64,000 nucleotides of DNA from contig NZ_JAUCBZ010000015.1 in NCBI RefSeq assembly GCF_034676545.1, positions 2,139,001-2,203,000 of the forward strand, given 5' to 3'. The position numbers and the translations under genes were made by a program. Below the pieces are notes generated by a model. The model was not told the DNA's origin. It was given only the letters and a program-made list of their open reading frames with translations, and did no database searches. The stretch comes from Pararhodobacter sp. (lineage in GTDB: Bacteria; Pseudomonadota; Alphaproteobacteria; Rhodobacterales; Rhodobacteraceae). The first letter of the stretch is position 1, and the number at the start of each line of letters is the position of its first letter. Positions 51,071 through 59,522 of this stretch are shown here, one piece after another.

Positions 51071-52122
51071 GCAACTTCTCCTTGTTGGTTTCTTGATTGA
51101 GTGCTTGTCGTTTTCGCGCCACCGGTTTGGCCGATGGTCGGTCTGTCATTGAGCAGGTGACAAGCCGAGAAATGACCCGGCTCAATTTCGCGAAGTGGCG
51201 GCTTTTCAACCTTGCAGATGTCCATGACCTTGGGACACCGGGTGCAAAAATTGCAGCCAACCGGCGGGTTCGAGGGCGACGGGACGTCCCCCTGAAGTAC
51301 GATACGCTCTTTGCGGGCCAGAGAGGGATCTGGTTCTGGCACGGCCGAAAGCAGAGCTTCGGTATAAGGATGCAATGGCGCATCATAAAGCTTGTGCACC
51401 GGCGCCAGCTCGACGATCACGCCCAGATACATCACCGCCACACGGTCGGCGATGTGGCGCATCATGCTCAGGTCGTGGCTGATGAACATGTAGGTCAGGC
51501 CGAATTGCTCCTGAAGCTCCTCCAGCAGGTTCACGACCTGCGCCTGAATCGACACGTCCAGCGCCGCGATCGGCTCGTCGCACACGATGAACTTGGGGTT
51601 CAGGGCCAAGGCCCGCGCGATCCCGATCCGCTGCCGTTGGCCGCCCGAGAATGCATGCGGATAGCGGTTGGCAAAGTCGCGGTTCAGGCCGACCTTGTCC
51701 ATCAGCTCGTAGATCCGCTCCAGCTTTTTGGCTTTGGGCCAATTTGTATGTTCGTCCAGCGGTTCGCCAATGATTCCTGCGACGGTCATCCGCGGGTTGA
51801 GGCTGGCCTGCGGGTCCTGGAACACCATCTGCATCATCGGGCGTCGCTTGCGCAGCTCTTCCTGTGACAAGCTTGCGATGTCGGTGCCGTCAATGGTGAT
51901 CGAACCGGCGGTGGCTTCGTACAGACGCAAGACCGCCCGGCCACAGGTGGACTTGCCGCAACCGGACTCTCCTACGATTCCAAGGGTTTCACCTTCGAAG
52001 ATGTCAAACGAAACGCCGTCAACGGCTTTCACGGCGCTGACTTGACGGCGCAAAATGCCGCCATAGATCGGGAAGTGGAGTTTGAGGCCGCGAACTTCGA
52101 CCAGTTTGCGCTGCGCACTCAT
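51067..52122 (-). CDS. Oligopeptide ABC transporter ATP-binding protein (DppF/OppF type)
   Basis: 351-aa ATPase. Walker A GESGCGKSTCGRAVL, Q-loop MVFQDPQASLNPRM, signature FSGGQRQRIGIARAL, Walker B FIVCDEPIAALDVS and switch His in FISHDLSMMRHIA. The C-terminal cysteine-rich region CNFCTRCPKVMDIC (after PSPSNPP) is the oligopeptide-ATPase motif that can bind an iron-sulfur cluster. ATG 52122 is the overlap start with the preceding ATPase gene (ATGA). Confidence 0.94.
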   Translation of the reverse strand: MSAQRKLVEVRGLKLHFPIYGGILRRQVSAVKAVDGVSFDIFEGETLGIVGESGCGKSTCGRAVLRLYEATAGSITIDGTDIASLSQEELRKRRPMMQMVFQDPQASLNPRMTVAGIIGEPLDEHTNWPKAKKLERIYELMDKVGLNRDFANRYPHAFSGGQRQRIGIARALALNPKFIVCDEPIAALDVSIQAQVVNLLEELQEQFGLTYMFISHDLSMMRHIADRVAVMYLGVIVELAPVHKLYDAPLHPYTEALLSAVPEPDPSLARKERIVLQGDVPSPSNPPVGCNFCTRCPKVMDICKVEKPPLREIEPGHFSACHLLNDRPTIGQTGGAKTTSTQSRNQQGEVA

Positions 52123-53114
52123 AGGGCGGCCCCTTTGTGATCCCAATGACAGGCGACGTCGTGGTTCTCGCCCAATGAGCGGCGCTTCGGGTTTTCGGCG
52201 GCACAGCGTGCGAAGGCGTGCGGGCAGCGGTCGTTGAACGGGCACGCGACGGGCTGGCGGTTCAAGATTGGCGGCTGGCCTTCGATCACACGCAGTTTCG
52301 CGTCGCGCGCGCCGTGAAGTTTGGGCATCGTTTGCAGCAGCGCGCGGGTATAGGGGTGGGCCGGATTGGCGAAAACTTCGCGCACCGGACCTTGCTCGGC
52401 GATCTGGCCGCCATACATCACCATCACCCGGTCCGCGATCCCGGCAATAACGCCAAGATCATGCGTGATCCAGATAATCGCCATGCCCAGCTTTTGGCGC
52501 AGCTCTTTCACCAATTCCAGAATTTGCGCCTGAATGGTCACATCCAGCGCGGTGGTCGGCTCATCGGCGATCAACACCTTCGGATCACAGGCGAGCGCAA
52601 TCGCAATCATCACCCGCTGGCGCATACCGCCCGAAAACTGGTGCGGATAGTCGTCGAGGCGGCGGCGAGCGTCGGGGATGCCGACGAGTTCAAGCAGCTC
52701 CACCGCGCGATCGCGGGCTTTGGCCTTGCTCATCCCCCGGTGCGCGCGCAGGGGCTCCATGATCTGAAAACCGACATTGAACACAGGGTTCAGCGAGGTC
52801 ATCGGATCCTGAAACACAAAGCCGATATCGTTGCCGCGAACGTGACGCAGGCTTTCGGCGTCCAATGTCAGCAGATTGCGGCCATTCATCATGACGGTCC
52901 CGTTGCGCACTTCGGCGGGTGGCGACGGTAGCAAACCCAACAAGGACATCATGGTCACAGACTTGCCTGACCCAGACTCGCCAACCACACCCAGCAATTC
53001 GCCCGGCCGAAGGTCAAAGCTAACAGAGTTCACCGCATGAACTTCGCCACCTCGAGTGTGAAAAACCGTTTTGAGATCCGTGACCTCAAGAATTGGCGCT
53101 GCCCCGTCAGGCAT
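52119..53114 (-). CDS. Oligopeptide ABC transporter ATP-binding protein (DppD/OppD type)
   Basis: 331-aa ATPase, first gene of the operon. Walker A GESGSGKSVTMMSLL, Q-loop FVFQDPMTSLNPVF, signature FSGGMRQRVMIAIAL, Walker B VLIADEPTTALDVT and switch His in WITHDLGVIAGIA. The C terminus PVACPFNDRCPHAFARCAAE has the matching cysteine motif. It pairs with the following ATPase to drive the permeases. It diverges from argE with a 257-base region holding two palindromes. Confidence 0.94.
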   Translation of the reverse strand: MPDGAAPILEVTDLKTVFHTRGGEVHAVNSVSFDLRPGELLGVVGESGSGKSVTMMSLLGLLPSPPAEVRNGTVMMNGRNLLTLDAESLRHVRGNDIGFVFQDPMTSLNPVFNVGFQIMEPLRAHRGMSKAKARDRAVELLELVGIPDARRRLDDYPHQFSGGMRQRVMIAIALACDPKVLIADEPTTALDVTIQAQILELVKELRQKLGMAIIWITHDLGVIAGIADRVMVMYGGQIAEQGPVREVFANPAHPYTRALLQTMPKLHGARDAKLRVIEGQPPILNRQPVACPFNDRCPHAFARCAAENPKRRSLGENHDVACHWDHKGAAL

Positions 53115-53162
53115 GCGAATCTCCCCATGTAAGTCTGCTCCGATTTCTGTGTTGAATCGGAT

Positions 53163-53247
53163 GCCTAGGTTCGAGACTAGGCAATTACTACGCCACCTAG
53201 CAAGGGAAAAAGAAATTCATCCGCCAGAGATGTTGCACAATAGTGCA
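53163..53247. promoter_or_regulatory. Two palindromes in the oppD-argE divergent region
   Basis: GCCTAG (53163-53168) and CTAGGC (53177-53182) flank eight bases; TGCAC (53234-53238) and GTGCA (53243-53247) flank AATA. Both are candidate regulator sites between divergent genes; I cannot assign a regulator. Confidence 0.4.
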
Positions 53248-53371
53248 TCATTTGAATGGGGGTTATTGAGTTGCTCGTTTGTTCCAGTTGTCATGCGTTT
53301 TTGTCATTGTCGGCCTTGACGCCGGGCGGTCGCACCGTCGAGGATAGAGCCGTATTTCACAGGAGAATATC

Positions 53372-54538
53372 ATGGTTGCGACCATTCTCGACGCACGCGC
53401 GATTCTGGATCGTCTGGTTGCGTTTCCGACCGTCAGTCGCGACACAAATCTGCCTCTGGTGGATTGGGTGCAGGGGTATCTGTCGTCGCATGGCATTGAA
53501 AGCCACCGCATCGCGTCACCGTGTGGCGAAAAAGCGCATCTTTTTGCACATGTCGGGCCGGATCTGCCGGGCGGGGTGGTGTTGTCTGGCCACACCGATG
53601 TGGTTCCGGTCGATGGGCAGGCATGGACCAGCGATCCTTGGACGCTGACCGAGAAAGACGGCAAGCTGTTTGGCCGTGGCACCTGCGACATGAAGGGCTT
53701 TGATGCCCTGGCGATCTGGGCCATGATCGCGGCCAAGGACGCGCCCCTCAAGCGTCCGTTGCAATTGGCGCTGTCGTTCGATGAAGAGGTGGGGTGCATG
53801 GCGGTCGCCGACCTTGTCGAGGGGTTGATCGGCTCTGCGTTGCCGCGCGCGGAATCCGTGATCGTGGGCGAACCGTCGATGATGAAGGTCGTCACCGGGC
53901 ACAAGGGCGGAATTGGGTTTCGGGTGCATGTACACGGGTTCGAGGTGCATTCCTCGTTGGCCCCCTATGGCGTCAGCGCGATTCACGAAGCGGCGCGCCT
54001 CATCCATTGGGCCAATGAGCAAAATGATGCCAATGCGCGGGCCACACCCAGCGACTTGGCGGCCCCGTTTGATCCGCCGTATTCAACGCTGCATGTCGGC
54101 ATGATCAAGGGGGGAACGGCGCATAACATCACCGCCAAGGATTGCGAGTTTTTGCTGTCGGTGCGCGCCGTACCGGGTGATACCGGATGGGGCGACAAGA
54201 TGCTGGCCGCAGCCAGAGACATTGAAAGAAACATGCAGGCGATTCGGCCAGAAACCTCGATCGAGATGAGTCCTGCCTTTGGCGTGCCCCCCTTGGCCCC
54301 TGAATACGGCGGGCCGGCCGAAACCCTGACGCGCCGGCTGACGGGTGACAATGGCACGCATGTGGTCAGCTACGGCACCGAAGGCGGACAGTTTCAGACG
54401 CGGGGCTATTCGGTCGTGGTCTGCGGCCCCGGCGACATTGCACAGGCGCACCAGCCGGATGAATTCGTGTCGCTCGAACAATTTGCGGCTGGCCAGACGT
54501 TCATGGAGCGGCTCTTGGCGGATCTGTCAGACGGCTGA
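53372..54538 (+). CDS. argE: Acetylornithine deacetylase (M20 family)
   Basis: Zinc hydrolase releasing ornithine from N-acetylornithine in arginine synthesis. 388 aa. Metal-binding motifs: VVLSGHTDVVPVDGQAWTSD (His and Asp), FGRGTCDMKGFDALA, LSFDEEVGCMAV (the Glu-Glu pair), and a C-terminal His in DIAQAHQPDEF. The dimerisation domain sits mid-protein (KGGIGFRVHVHGFEVHSSLA). GGAGAATATC precedes ATG 53372. Its neighbours are peptide uptake and three further M20 hydrolases, so a broader N-acyl-amino-acid role is possible. Confidence 0.9.
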   Translation: MVATILDARAILDRLVAFPTVSRDTNLPLVDWVQGYLSSHGIESHRIASPCGEKAHLFAHVGPDLPGGVVLSGHTDVVPVDGQAWTSDPWTLTEKDGKLFGRGTCDMKGFDALAIWAMIAAKDAPLKRPLQLALSFDEEVGCMAVADLVEGLIGSALPRAESVIVGEPSMMKVVTGHKGGIGFRVHVHGFEVHSSLAPYGVSAIHEAARLIHWANEQNDANARATPSDLAAPFDPPYSTLHVGMIKGGTAHNITAKDCEFLLSVRAVPGDTGWGDKMLAAARDIERNMQAIRPETSIEMSPAFGVPPLAPEYGGPAETLTRRLTGDNGTHVVSYGTEGGQFQTRGYSVVVCGPGDIAQAHQPDEFVSLEQFAAGQTFMERLLADLSDG

Positions 54539-54560
54539 GGGCCGCAGTCAGATTGTGGCA

Positions 54561-54580
54561 CCCGGCGATGTCTCGCCGGG
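54561..54580. terminator. Hairpin between argE and the porin gene
   Basis: CCCGGCGA (54561-54568) pairs with TCGCCGGG (54573-54580) in the 61-base gap between convergent genes. No T-run follows on either strand. Confidence 0.5.
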
Positions 54581-54599
54581 CACGGTGTTGCGGCGAGCC

Positions 54600-55340
54600 T
54601 CAGAACCGTTGGCTCAGGCCGACGCGGATCGCATGATAGTCAGGCGTCGCCCGGGTCGTTTGTGTGCCGTCCGTCAGATCGCGTGCGCGGTACAACGTGT
54701 AGCCATACTCACCACGCAGCGACCAGTTTGCGCTCACCATCCGCTCGTAACCGACGCCGACCGACACGCCGGGTGCGTAAAACGTCGATTGGATGTTGGA
54801 CGGAACCGCCGTGTCACCCGCCGCATAAGCCACGCGGCCCAAGGCCAAACCACCGGTGACATAGATCAGGCCGTCACCATTGACCCAACCCGCGCGGGCG
54901 CGGATTTCCGTGACCGGAGAAATCCGGACGCGGGAACTGGCGGTGGCATTGGTCAAGTCGTCGCCGATATTGCCAAAGCTCAGAGAACCTTCGACGCCGA
55001 TGACCCGGTTGCCGCGCTGCCAATCGTAGCCACCATGAAGGCCCATGAATGCGCCGTGTTCGCTCATGCTGCCGATCACGCCCGGAGGTGCCGGGGCCAG
55101 TTGAACGCGGTCGCGACCGCAGCAGGCATAGCCCAGCGACACGCCGACATAGGCCCCGGACCAGTTGGTGTCGGGCGCCGCATAAGAGGGGAGTGCGGCG
55201 TATGTGGTGGGCGGGGTTTCGTATTGATACGTCGAGGGCCCACTGGCGAGGGCCGGAGCCGCCATGCCCGACGCGATCACAAACAGCGCGGCCATAGACT
55301 TCATGGAGCGCACGGGGCGCCCCGATCCAGTTTTTTTCAT
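54600..55340 (-). CDS. Outer-membrane beta-barrel protein (OmpA-like/opacity-type)
   Basis: 246-aa outer-membrane protein. A signal peptide (MKSMAALFVIASGMAAPALA) follows a 12-residue basic leader. The mature chain starts with a proline/tyrosine-rich stretch and then has an eight-stranded-type barrel pattern (WSGAYVGVSLGYACCGRDRV, HGGYDWQRGNRVIGVEGSLS, SNWSLRGEYGYTLYRARDL), ending RVGLSQRF with the C-terminal aromatic needed for BamA insertion. GAGG seven bases before ATG 55340 supports the longer start. Two adjacent cysteines (ACCG) are unusual in an outer-membrane barrel. Function unknown; structural or adhesive. Confidence 0.85.
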   Translation of the reverse strand: MKKTGSGRPVRSMKSMAALFVIASGMAAPALASGPSTYQYETPPTTYAALPSYAAPDTNWSGAYVGVSLGYACCGRDRVQLAPAPPGVIGSMSEHGAFMGLHGGYDWQRGNRVIGVEGSLSFGNIGDDLTNATASSRVRISPVTEIRARAGWVNGDGLIYVTGGLALGRVAYAAGDTAVPSNIQSTFYAPGVSVGVGYERMVSANWSLRGEYGYTLYRARDLTDGTQTTRATPDYHAIRVGLSQRF

Positions 55341-55551
55341 CTGCTCTACCTCAAGAGTTAAAACGGCATCTTTTGTGCCGATGCGGAAATGGTCTCACGG
55401 CCAAGCGCTTATGTAAATGCATTTGATCTGGTGAGCGACGGATTGCGACGCTGGGACGCAGTCGGCCAGTCCTTGCGCGTGACCAATCTAAGCCTTGCTC
55501 ATGCGTCTGTTCCGCGTCATCTTCACATGTGAATGACTGAAGGAGACTGAC

Positions 55552-56718
55552 ATGCCCGTTCGCAATCGCCTCGCCGAAATGCATCCGGAAATCACCGCAT
55601 GGCGGCACGATCTGCATGAGAACCCTGAGCTGTTATACGACCTTCCCCGAACCAGTGGCATCGTCGCAGAGAAACTCACGGCGTTTGGCTGCGACGAAGT
55701 TGTGCCCGGCATCGGCATTTCGGGCGTGGTTGGTGTGATCCATGGTCGCAAGCGCACGTCGGGCAAGGTGATCGGCTTTCGCGCCGATATGGATGCTTTG
55801 CCGATTCTCGAGAAATCAGGCGTCGACTATGCCTCGCGGACGCCGGGCAAGATGCACGCCTGCGGCCACGACGGCCACACCGCGATCCTGTTGGGCGCGG
55901 CAAAATACCTGGCCGAAACCCGCAATTTTGACGGCACCGTGGTGCTGGCCTTCCAACCCGCGGAGGAGGGTGGCGCAGGCGGCAAGGCGATGGTCGATGA
56001 TGGGTTGATGGATCGCTGGGGCGTGCAGGAAATCTATGGCCTGCACAACATGCCTGGCTTTCCGGTCGGCCAGTTCGCGATCCGCGAGGGTGCACTGCTG
56101 GCCTCGGCGGATGAATTCGAGATCACCGTGACGGGCAAAGGCGGTCACGCCGCAATGCCTCATCAAGCGATTGATACCACCTTGGTCGCCAGTCAGATAG
56201 TTGTGGCATTACAATCCATTGTCTCGCGCAACATTGATCCGTTGGGCAATGTTGTGGTGACGGTCGGCAGCTTTCACACCGACAGCGTGGCCTCGAACGT
56301 GATTGCCCATGAGGTCAAGCTGCAAGGCACGGTACGCACGCTTGACCCCGATCTGCGCCTTCTGGCCGAGGAGCGGATCAAGGCGCTCGTGCCCGCCACC
56401 GCCATGGCCTATGGTGCGGTGGCCGAGGTTGACTATCGCCTCGGCTATCCGGTGACAGTGAACCATCCGGAGCAGACCAGATTTGCCGCCGATTGCGCCG
56501 AGGAGGTCGCGGGCTCGGTGATCCGTGACGTCAAACCGGTGATGCCCGCCGAGGATTTCGCCTTCATGTTGGAGGCACGTCCCGGTGCTTATATTTTCAT
56601 GGGCAACGGTGACACGCCGATGTGTCACCATCCGGCCTATACCTTTGACGACGGTGCCATTCCCGCCGGGTGCAGTTGGTTTGTCACGCTGGCGGAACGG
56701 CGTATGCCCTTGGAGTAA
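55552..56718 (+). CDS. M20 amidohydrolase, HipO/AmhX-like, tandem copy 1
   Basis: 388-aa zinc amidohydrolase of the hippurate/N-acyl-amino-acid hydrolase group. Metal ligands: Cys and His in KMHACGHDGHTAILLGAAKY, the Glu pair in FQPAEEGGAGGKA, His in IYGLHNMPGFPVG, and His near the C terminus in CHHPAYTFDDGAIPAGCSWF. First of three tandem paralogues that share almost the same motifs. GGAG precedes ATG 55552. Substrate unknown; N-acyl amino acids or indole-3-acetyl-amino acids are typical for the family. The peptide ABC operon and argE lie nearby. Confidence 0.9.
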   Translation: MPVRNRLAEMHPEITAWRHDLHENPELLYDLPRTSGIVAEKLTAFGCDEVVPGIGISGVVGVIHGRKRTSGKVIGFRADMDALPILEKSGVDYASRTPGKMHACGHDGHTAILLGAAKYLAETRNFDGTVVLAFQPAEEGGAGGKAMVDDGLMDRWGVQEIYGLHNMPGFPVGQFAIREGALLASADEFEITVTGKGGHAAMPHQAIDTTLVASQIVVALQSIVSRNIDPLGNVVVTVGSFHTDSVASNVIAHEVKLQGTVRTLDPDLRLLAEERIKALVPATAMAYGAVAEVDYRLGYPVTVNHPEQTRFAADCAEEVAGSVIRDVKPVMPAEDFAFMLEARPGAYIFMGNGDTPMCHHPAYTFDDGAIPAGCSWFVTLAERRMPLE

Positions 56719-56721
56719 CCC

Positions 56722-57885
56722 ATGCCCGTCAAGAACCGGATCGCAGAGTTCCAACCCGAAATCGCGGCGTGGCGGCAGGATCTGCACGCGCACCCCGAAT
56801 TGCGCTTTGACCTGCCGCGCACCACTGCCAAGGTCGCCAGCCTGCTGCGCGCGTTCGGTGTCGATGAGATCACCGAGGGCATCGGTCAATCGGGCATTGT
56901 TGCGGTGATCAAGGGGCGCAAATCTGGGTCAGGCCGGGTGATCGGGTTTCGCGCCGATATGGACGCGCTGCCGATCCTCGAGGCCACCGGCCTGCCGCAC
57001 GCTTCGACCAGTGCGGGCAAGATGCATGCGTGCGGCCATGACGGGCACACCTCGATCCTGTTGGGCGCGGCCAAGTATCTGGCGGAAACGCGCAATTTCG
57101 ACGGCACTGTGGTGTTGGCGTTTCAACCCGCCGAAGAAGGCGGCGGCGGCGCGCGCGCAATGGTCGCTGACGGATTGATGGATCGGTGGGGCATTCAGGA
57201 AATCTATGGCCTGCACAATATGCCCGACCTGCCAACCGGGCACTTCGCGATCAAACCGGGCCCCCTGCTGGCGGCGGCGGATTTCTTCGAGATCACGGTG
57301 CGCGGCAAGGGCGGTCACGGGGCCATGCCGCATCAGGTCAACGACACGACCTTGGCCGCCGCGGCGGTGGTCATGGCCCTGCAGCAGGTGGTATCGCGCA
57401 ACGTGCCGGCGCTCAACCCGGCGGTCGTTTCGGTGTGCGGCTTTGCCACCGATACCATGGCGCATAACGTGATCCCCGATTCCGTTCTGCTGACGGGCAC
57501 GGTGCGGACCTTGGATGTTGCGACCAAAAAGCTGATCGTTCAGCGCATTGCCGAGATCGCCACGTCCACCGCCCAGGCCTATGGCGCGGTGGCCGAGTTG
57601 GACTATCAGGATGGCGTCCTGCCGACCATCAACGCAGAGGATCAAACCGCTTTTGCAATTCAGGCGGCGCAAACCGTCGCCGGGACGGTAAAAACCGATA
57701 TCGAGCCGTCGATGGGCGGCGAGGATTTCGCGGAAATGCTGGCCGAGCGACCCGGTGCCTTCATCCTGTTGGGCAATGGTGCCTCGGCGGGGCTGCACCA
57801 TCCGAAATACGAATTCAACGACGAGGCAATTCCGGCAGGTTGTAGCTGGTTTGCAACCCTCGCCGAGCAACGCATGCCGCTTTGA
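56722..57885 (+). CDS. M20 amidohydrolase, HipO/AmhX-like, tandem copy 2
   Basis: 387 aa, beginning three bases after copy 1. It keeps all ligands (KMHACGHDGHTSILLGAAKY, FQPAEEGGGGARA, IYGLHNMPDLPTG, GLHHPKYEFNDEAIPAGCSW) but is the most diverged of the three in the substrate-facing middle (KPGPLLAAADFFEITVRGKG, QQVVSRNVPALNPAVVSVCG). In the C-terminal region the His pair is preceded by SAGLHH where copies 1 and 3 have MCHH/MVHH. Active enzyme expected, with possibly different specificity. Confidence 0.9.
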   Translation: MPVKNRIAEFQPEIAAWRQDLHAHPELRFDLPRTTAKVASLLRAFGVDEITEGIGQSGIVAVIKGRKSGSGRVIGFRADMDALPILEATGLPHASTSAGKMHACGHDGHTSILLGAAKYLAETRNFDGTVVLAFQPAEEGGGGARAMVADGLMDRWGIQEIYGLHNMPDLPTGHFAIKPGPLLAAADFFEITVRGKGGHGAMPHQVNDTTLAAAAVVMALQQVVSRNVPALNPAVVSVCGFATDTMAHNVIPDSVLLTGTVRTLDVATKKLIVQRIAEIATSTAQAYGAVAELDYQDGVLPTINAEDQTAFAIQAAQTVAGTVKTDIEPSMGGEDFAEMLAERPGAFILLGNGASAGLHHPKYEFNDEAIPAGCSWFATLAEQRMPL

Positions 57886-57907
57886 GGCAGAGAGAAAAGG
57901 AAACCCC

Positions 57908-59068
57908 ATGGCCGTCAAGAACCGTTTCGCCGAAATGTTGCCCGAAATCACCGCCTGGCGCCGCGATTTCCATGAAAACCCCGAATTGCTGTTTGATGTT
58001 CACCGGACGGCCGGCATCGTCGAGGAAAAGCTGCGGGAATTCGGCTGCGACGAGGTGGTGCCGGGCATTGGCCGTACCGGTGTCGTGGCGGTGATCAAGG
58101 GGAACAAGACCGGATCGGGCAAGGTGATCGGGTTGCGCGCCGATATGGACGCACTGCCGATTTTCGAGGCGACCGGTGCCGAACACGCGTCGAAAACGCC
58201 AGGAAAGATGCATGCCTGCGGCCACGATGGACACACGGCGATGTTGCTGGGTGCGGCCAAATATCTGGCCGAGACCCGCAATTTTGACGGCACTGTGGTG
58301 GTGATTTTCCAGCCCGCCGAAGAGGGCGGTGGCGGCGGCAAGGTGATGTGCGACGACGGATTGATGGACCGTTGGGGCATTCAGGAAGTGTATGGAATGC
58401 ACAACATGCCCGGCATTCCCTTGGGCCAATTCGCGATCCGGGAAGGAGCGTTTTTCGCGGCGACGGACCAATTCAAGATTCATGTCGAGGGGCTGGGTGG
58501 CCATGCCGCAAAGCCGCATGAGACCGTCGATACAACCGTGATCGCGGCGCATCTGGTGACGGCATTGCAAACCATTGCCAGCCGCAACCATGATCCAGTC
58601 AAGAATCTTGTGGTGTCGGTGACCTCGTTTCGCACCGAATCCGAGGCCTTCAACGTGATCCCGCAACATGTTGAGTTGAAGGGAACCGTGCGCACCATGG
58701 ATCCAGAGACCCGCGCGATGGCCGAGGTGCGGATCAAGGCGCTCTCGGCCGGGATTGCGGACGCCTTTGGCGCGCGCGCCGAGGTCACCTATAACAGGGG
58801 GTATCCGGTCATGGTGAACAGCCCCGAGCAAACGGCCTTTGCTGCCGAGGTGGCGACCAAGGTTTCGGGCGCGTGCGCTGAAGCACCGCTGATCATGGGC
58901 GGCGAAGACTTTGCCTTCATGCTCGAGGAACGTCCGGGGGCCTATATCCTTGTCGGCAACGGCGACACGGCGATGGTGCACCACCCACAATATGATTTTG
59001 ACGACAACGCCATCCCGGCGGGCTGTAGCTGGTGGGCGGGGATCGTCGAGAACCGGATGCCAGCGTAA
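57908..59068 (+). CDS. M20 amidohydrolase, HipO/AmhX-like, tandem copy 3
   Basis: 386 aa, 22 bases after copy 2, with AGAGAAAAGGAAACCCC before ATG 57908. Ligands are intact (KMHACGHDGHTAMLLGAAKY, FQPAEEGGGGGKV, VYGMHNMPGIPLG, MVHHPQYDFDDNAIPAGCSW). It is nearer to copy 1 than to copy 2 in several blocks (FGCDEVVPGIG, NSPEQT/NHPEQT). The three genes are closely spaced and probably cotranscribed, apparently an old tandem triplication in which synonymous sites have diverged. Confidence 0.9.
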   Translation: MAVKNRFAEMLPEITAWRRDFHENPELLFDVHRTAGIVEEKLREFGCDEVVPGIGRTGVVAVIKGNKTGSGKVIGLRADMDALPIFEATGAEHASKTPGKMHACGHDGHTAMLLGAAKYLAETRNFDGTVVVIFQPAEEGGGGGKVMCDDGLMDRWGIQEVYGMHNMPGIPLGQFAIREGAFFAATDQFKIHVEGLGGHAAKPHETVDTTVIAAHLVTALQTIASRNHDPVKNLVVSVTSFRTESEAFNVIPQHVELKGTVRTMDPETRAMAEVRIKALSAGIADAFGARAEVTYNRGYPVMVNSPEQTAFAAEVATKVSGACAEAPLIMGGEDFAFMLEERPGAYILVGNGDTAMVHHPQYDFDDNAIPAGCSWWAGIVENRMPA

Positions 59069-59126
59069 CGGCGGCCTCGAGATCGGCAAGCATGACGGAT
59101 GCTTCACCTCCACCGTCTTCAAGGGG

Positions 59127-59522
59127 TTAGCGTGGCTTCTCTTGGTTCTGGCGATGTGAAAGCTGTGCGTGTTCCGTCAATTGTTCCAGAACCGCCGCAC
59201 GCCCAAAGGCGCGTGCGGCGGCTGGTTTCTGGCGCAGATAATCTGCCGTCACCAAGGCCAATTGCTGGTTCAACCGGCGATGCTGCGCCTCGATCCAACG
59301 GCGATGGGCAAGCCGAGCGCTGATCATGGAGGCGACCAAGTTGGCGGATTGACCGTCCACGGAATCCAATGGTTCCTCGGTGTTTTTCAATGCGTTTACA
59401 GCGGCTTGCAGGCGCGCGCGGCTTTGTGCAACGGTGGCCAGCCGCGCCAGCTCGGCGTCTTTCTTGAGCGCAGAGAGCGCGGTCAAGCGTGCGAGTGTTT
59501 GAACTTTCCTGCGGTCCATCAA
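59127..59522 (-). CDS. Hypothetical 131-aa coiled-coil protein of the flagellar operon
   Basis: Highly helical, charged and alanine-rich protein with long heptad-like stretches (LARLTALSALKKDAELARLA, QSRARLQAAVNALKNTEEPL, MISARLAHRRWIEAQHRRLN). No signal peptide or membrane segment. Its ATG overlaps the flhB stop codon by four bases, so it is the last gene of the flhA-fliR-flhB transcript. Size and coiled-coil character resemble FliJ, the export chaperone, but I see no conclusive motif. It could be an FliJ-like export-gate partner. Confidence 0.6.
   Translation of the reverse strand: MMDRRKVQTLARLTALSALKKDAELARLATVAQSRARLQAAVNALKNTEEPLDSVDGQSANLVASMISARLAHRRWIEAQHRRLNQQLALVTADYLRQKPAAARAFGRAAVLEQLTEHAQLSHRQNQEKPR

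Noticed and set aside
49571..51100. 509-codon open frame antisense to the peptide-binding-protein gene
   Set aside because: Shadow of a clearly recognised SBP_5 gene; composition is unnatural and no start or motif supports it.
57815..59122. 435-codon open frame antisense to amidohydrolase copy 3
   Set aside because: His/Arg-rich shadow; similar shadows appear opposite copies 1 and 2, as expected from paralogous sense genes.
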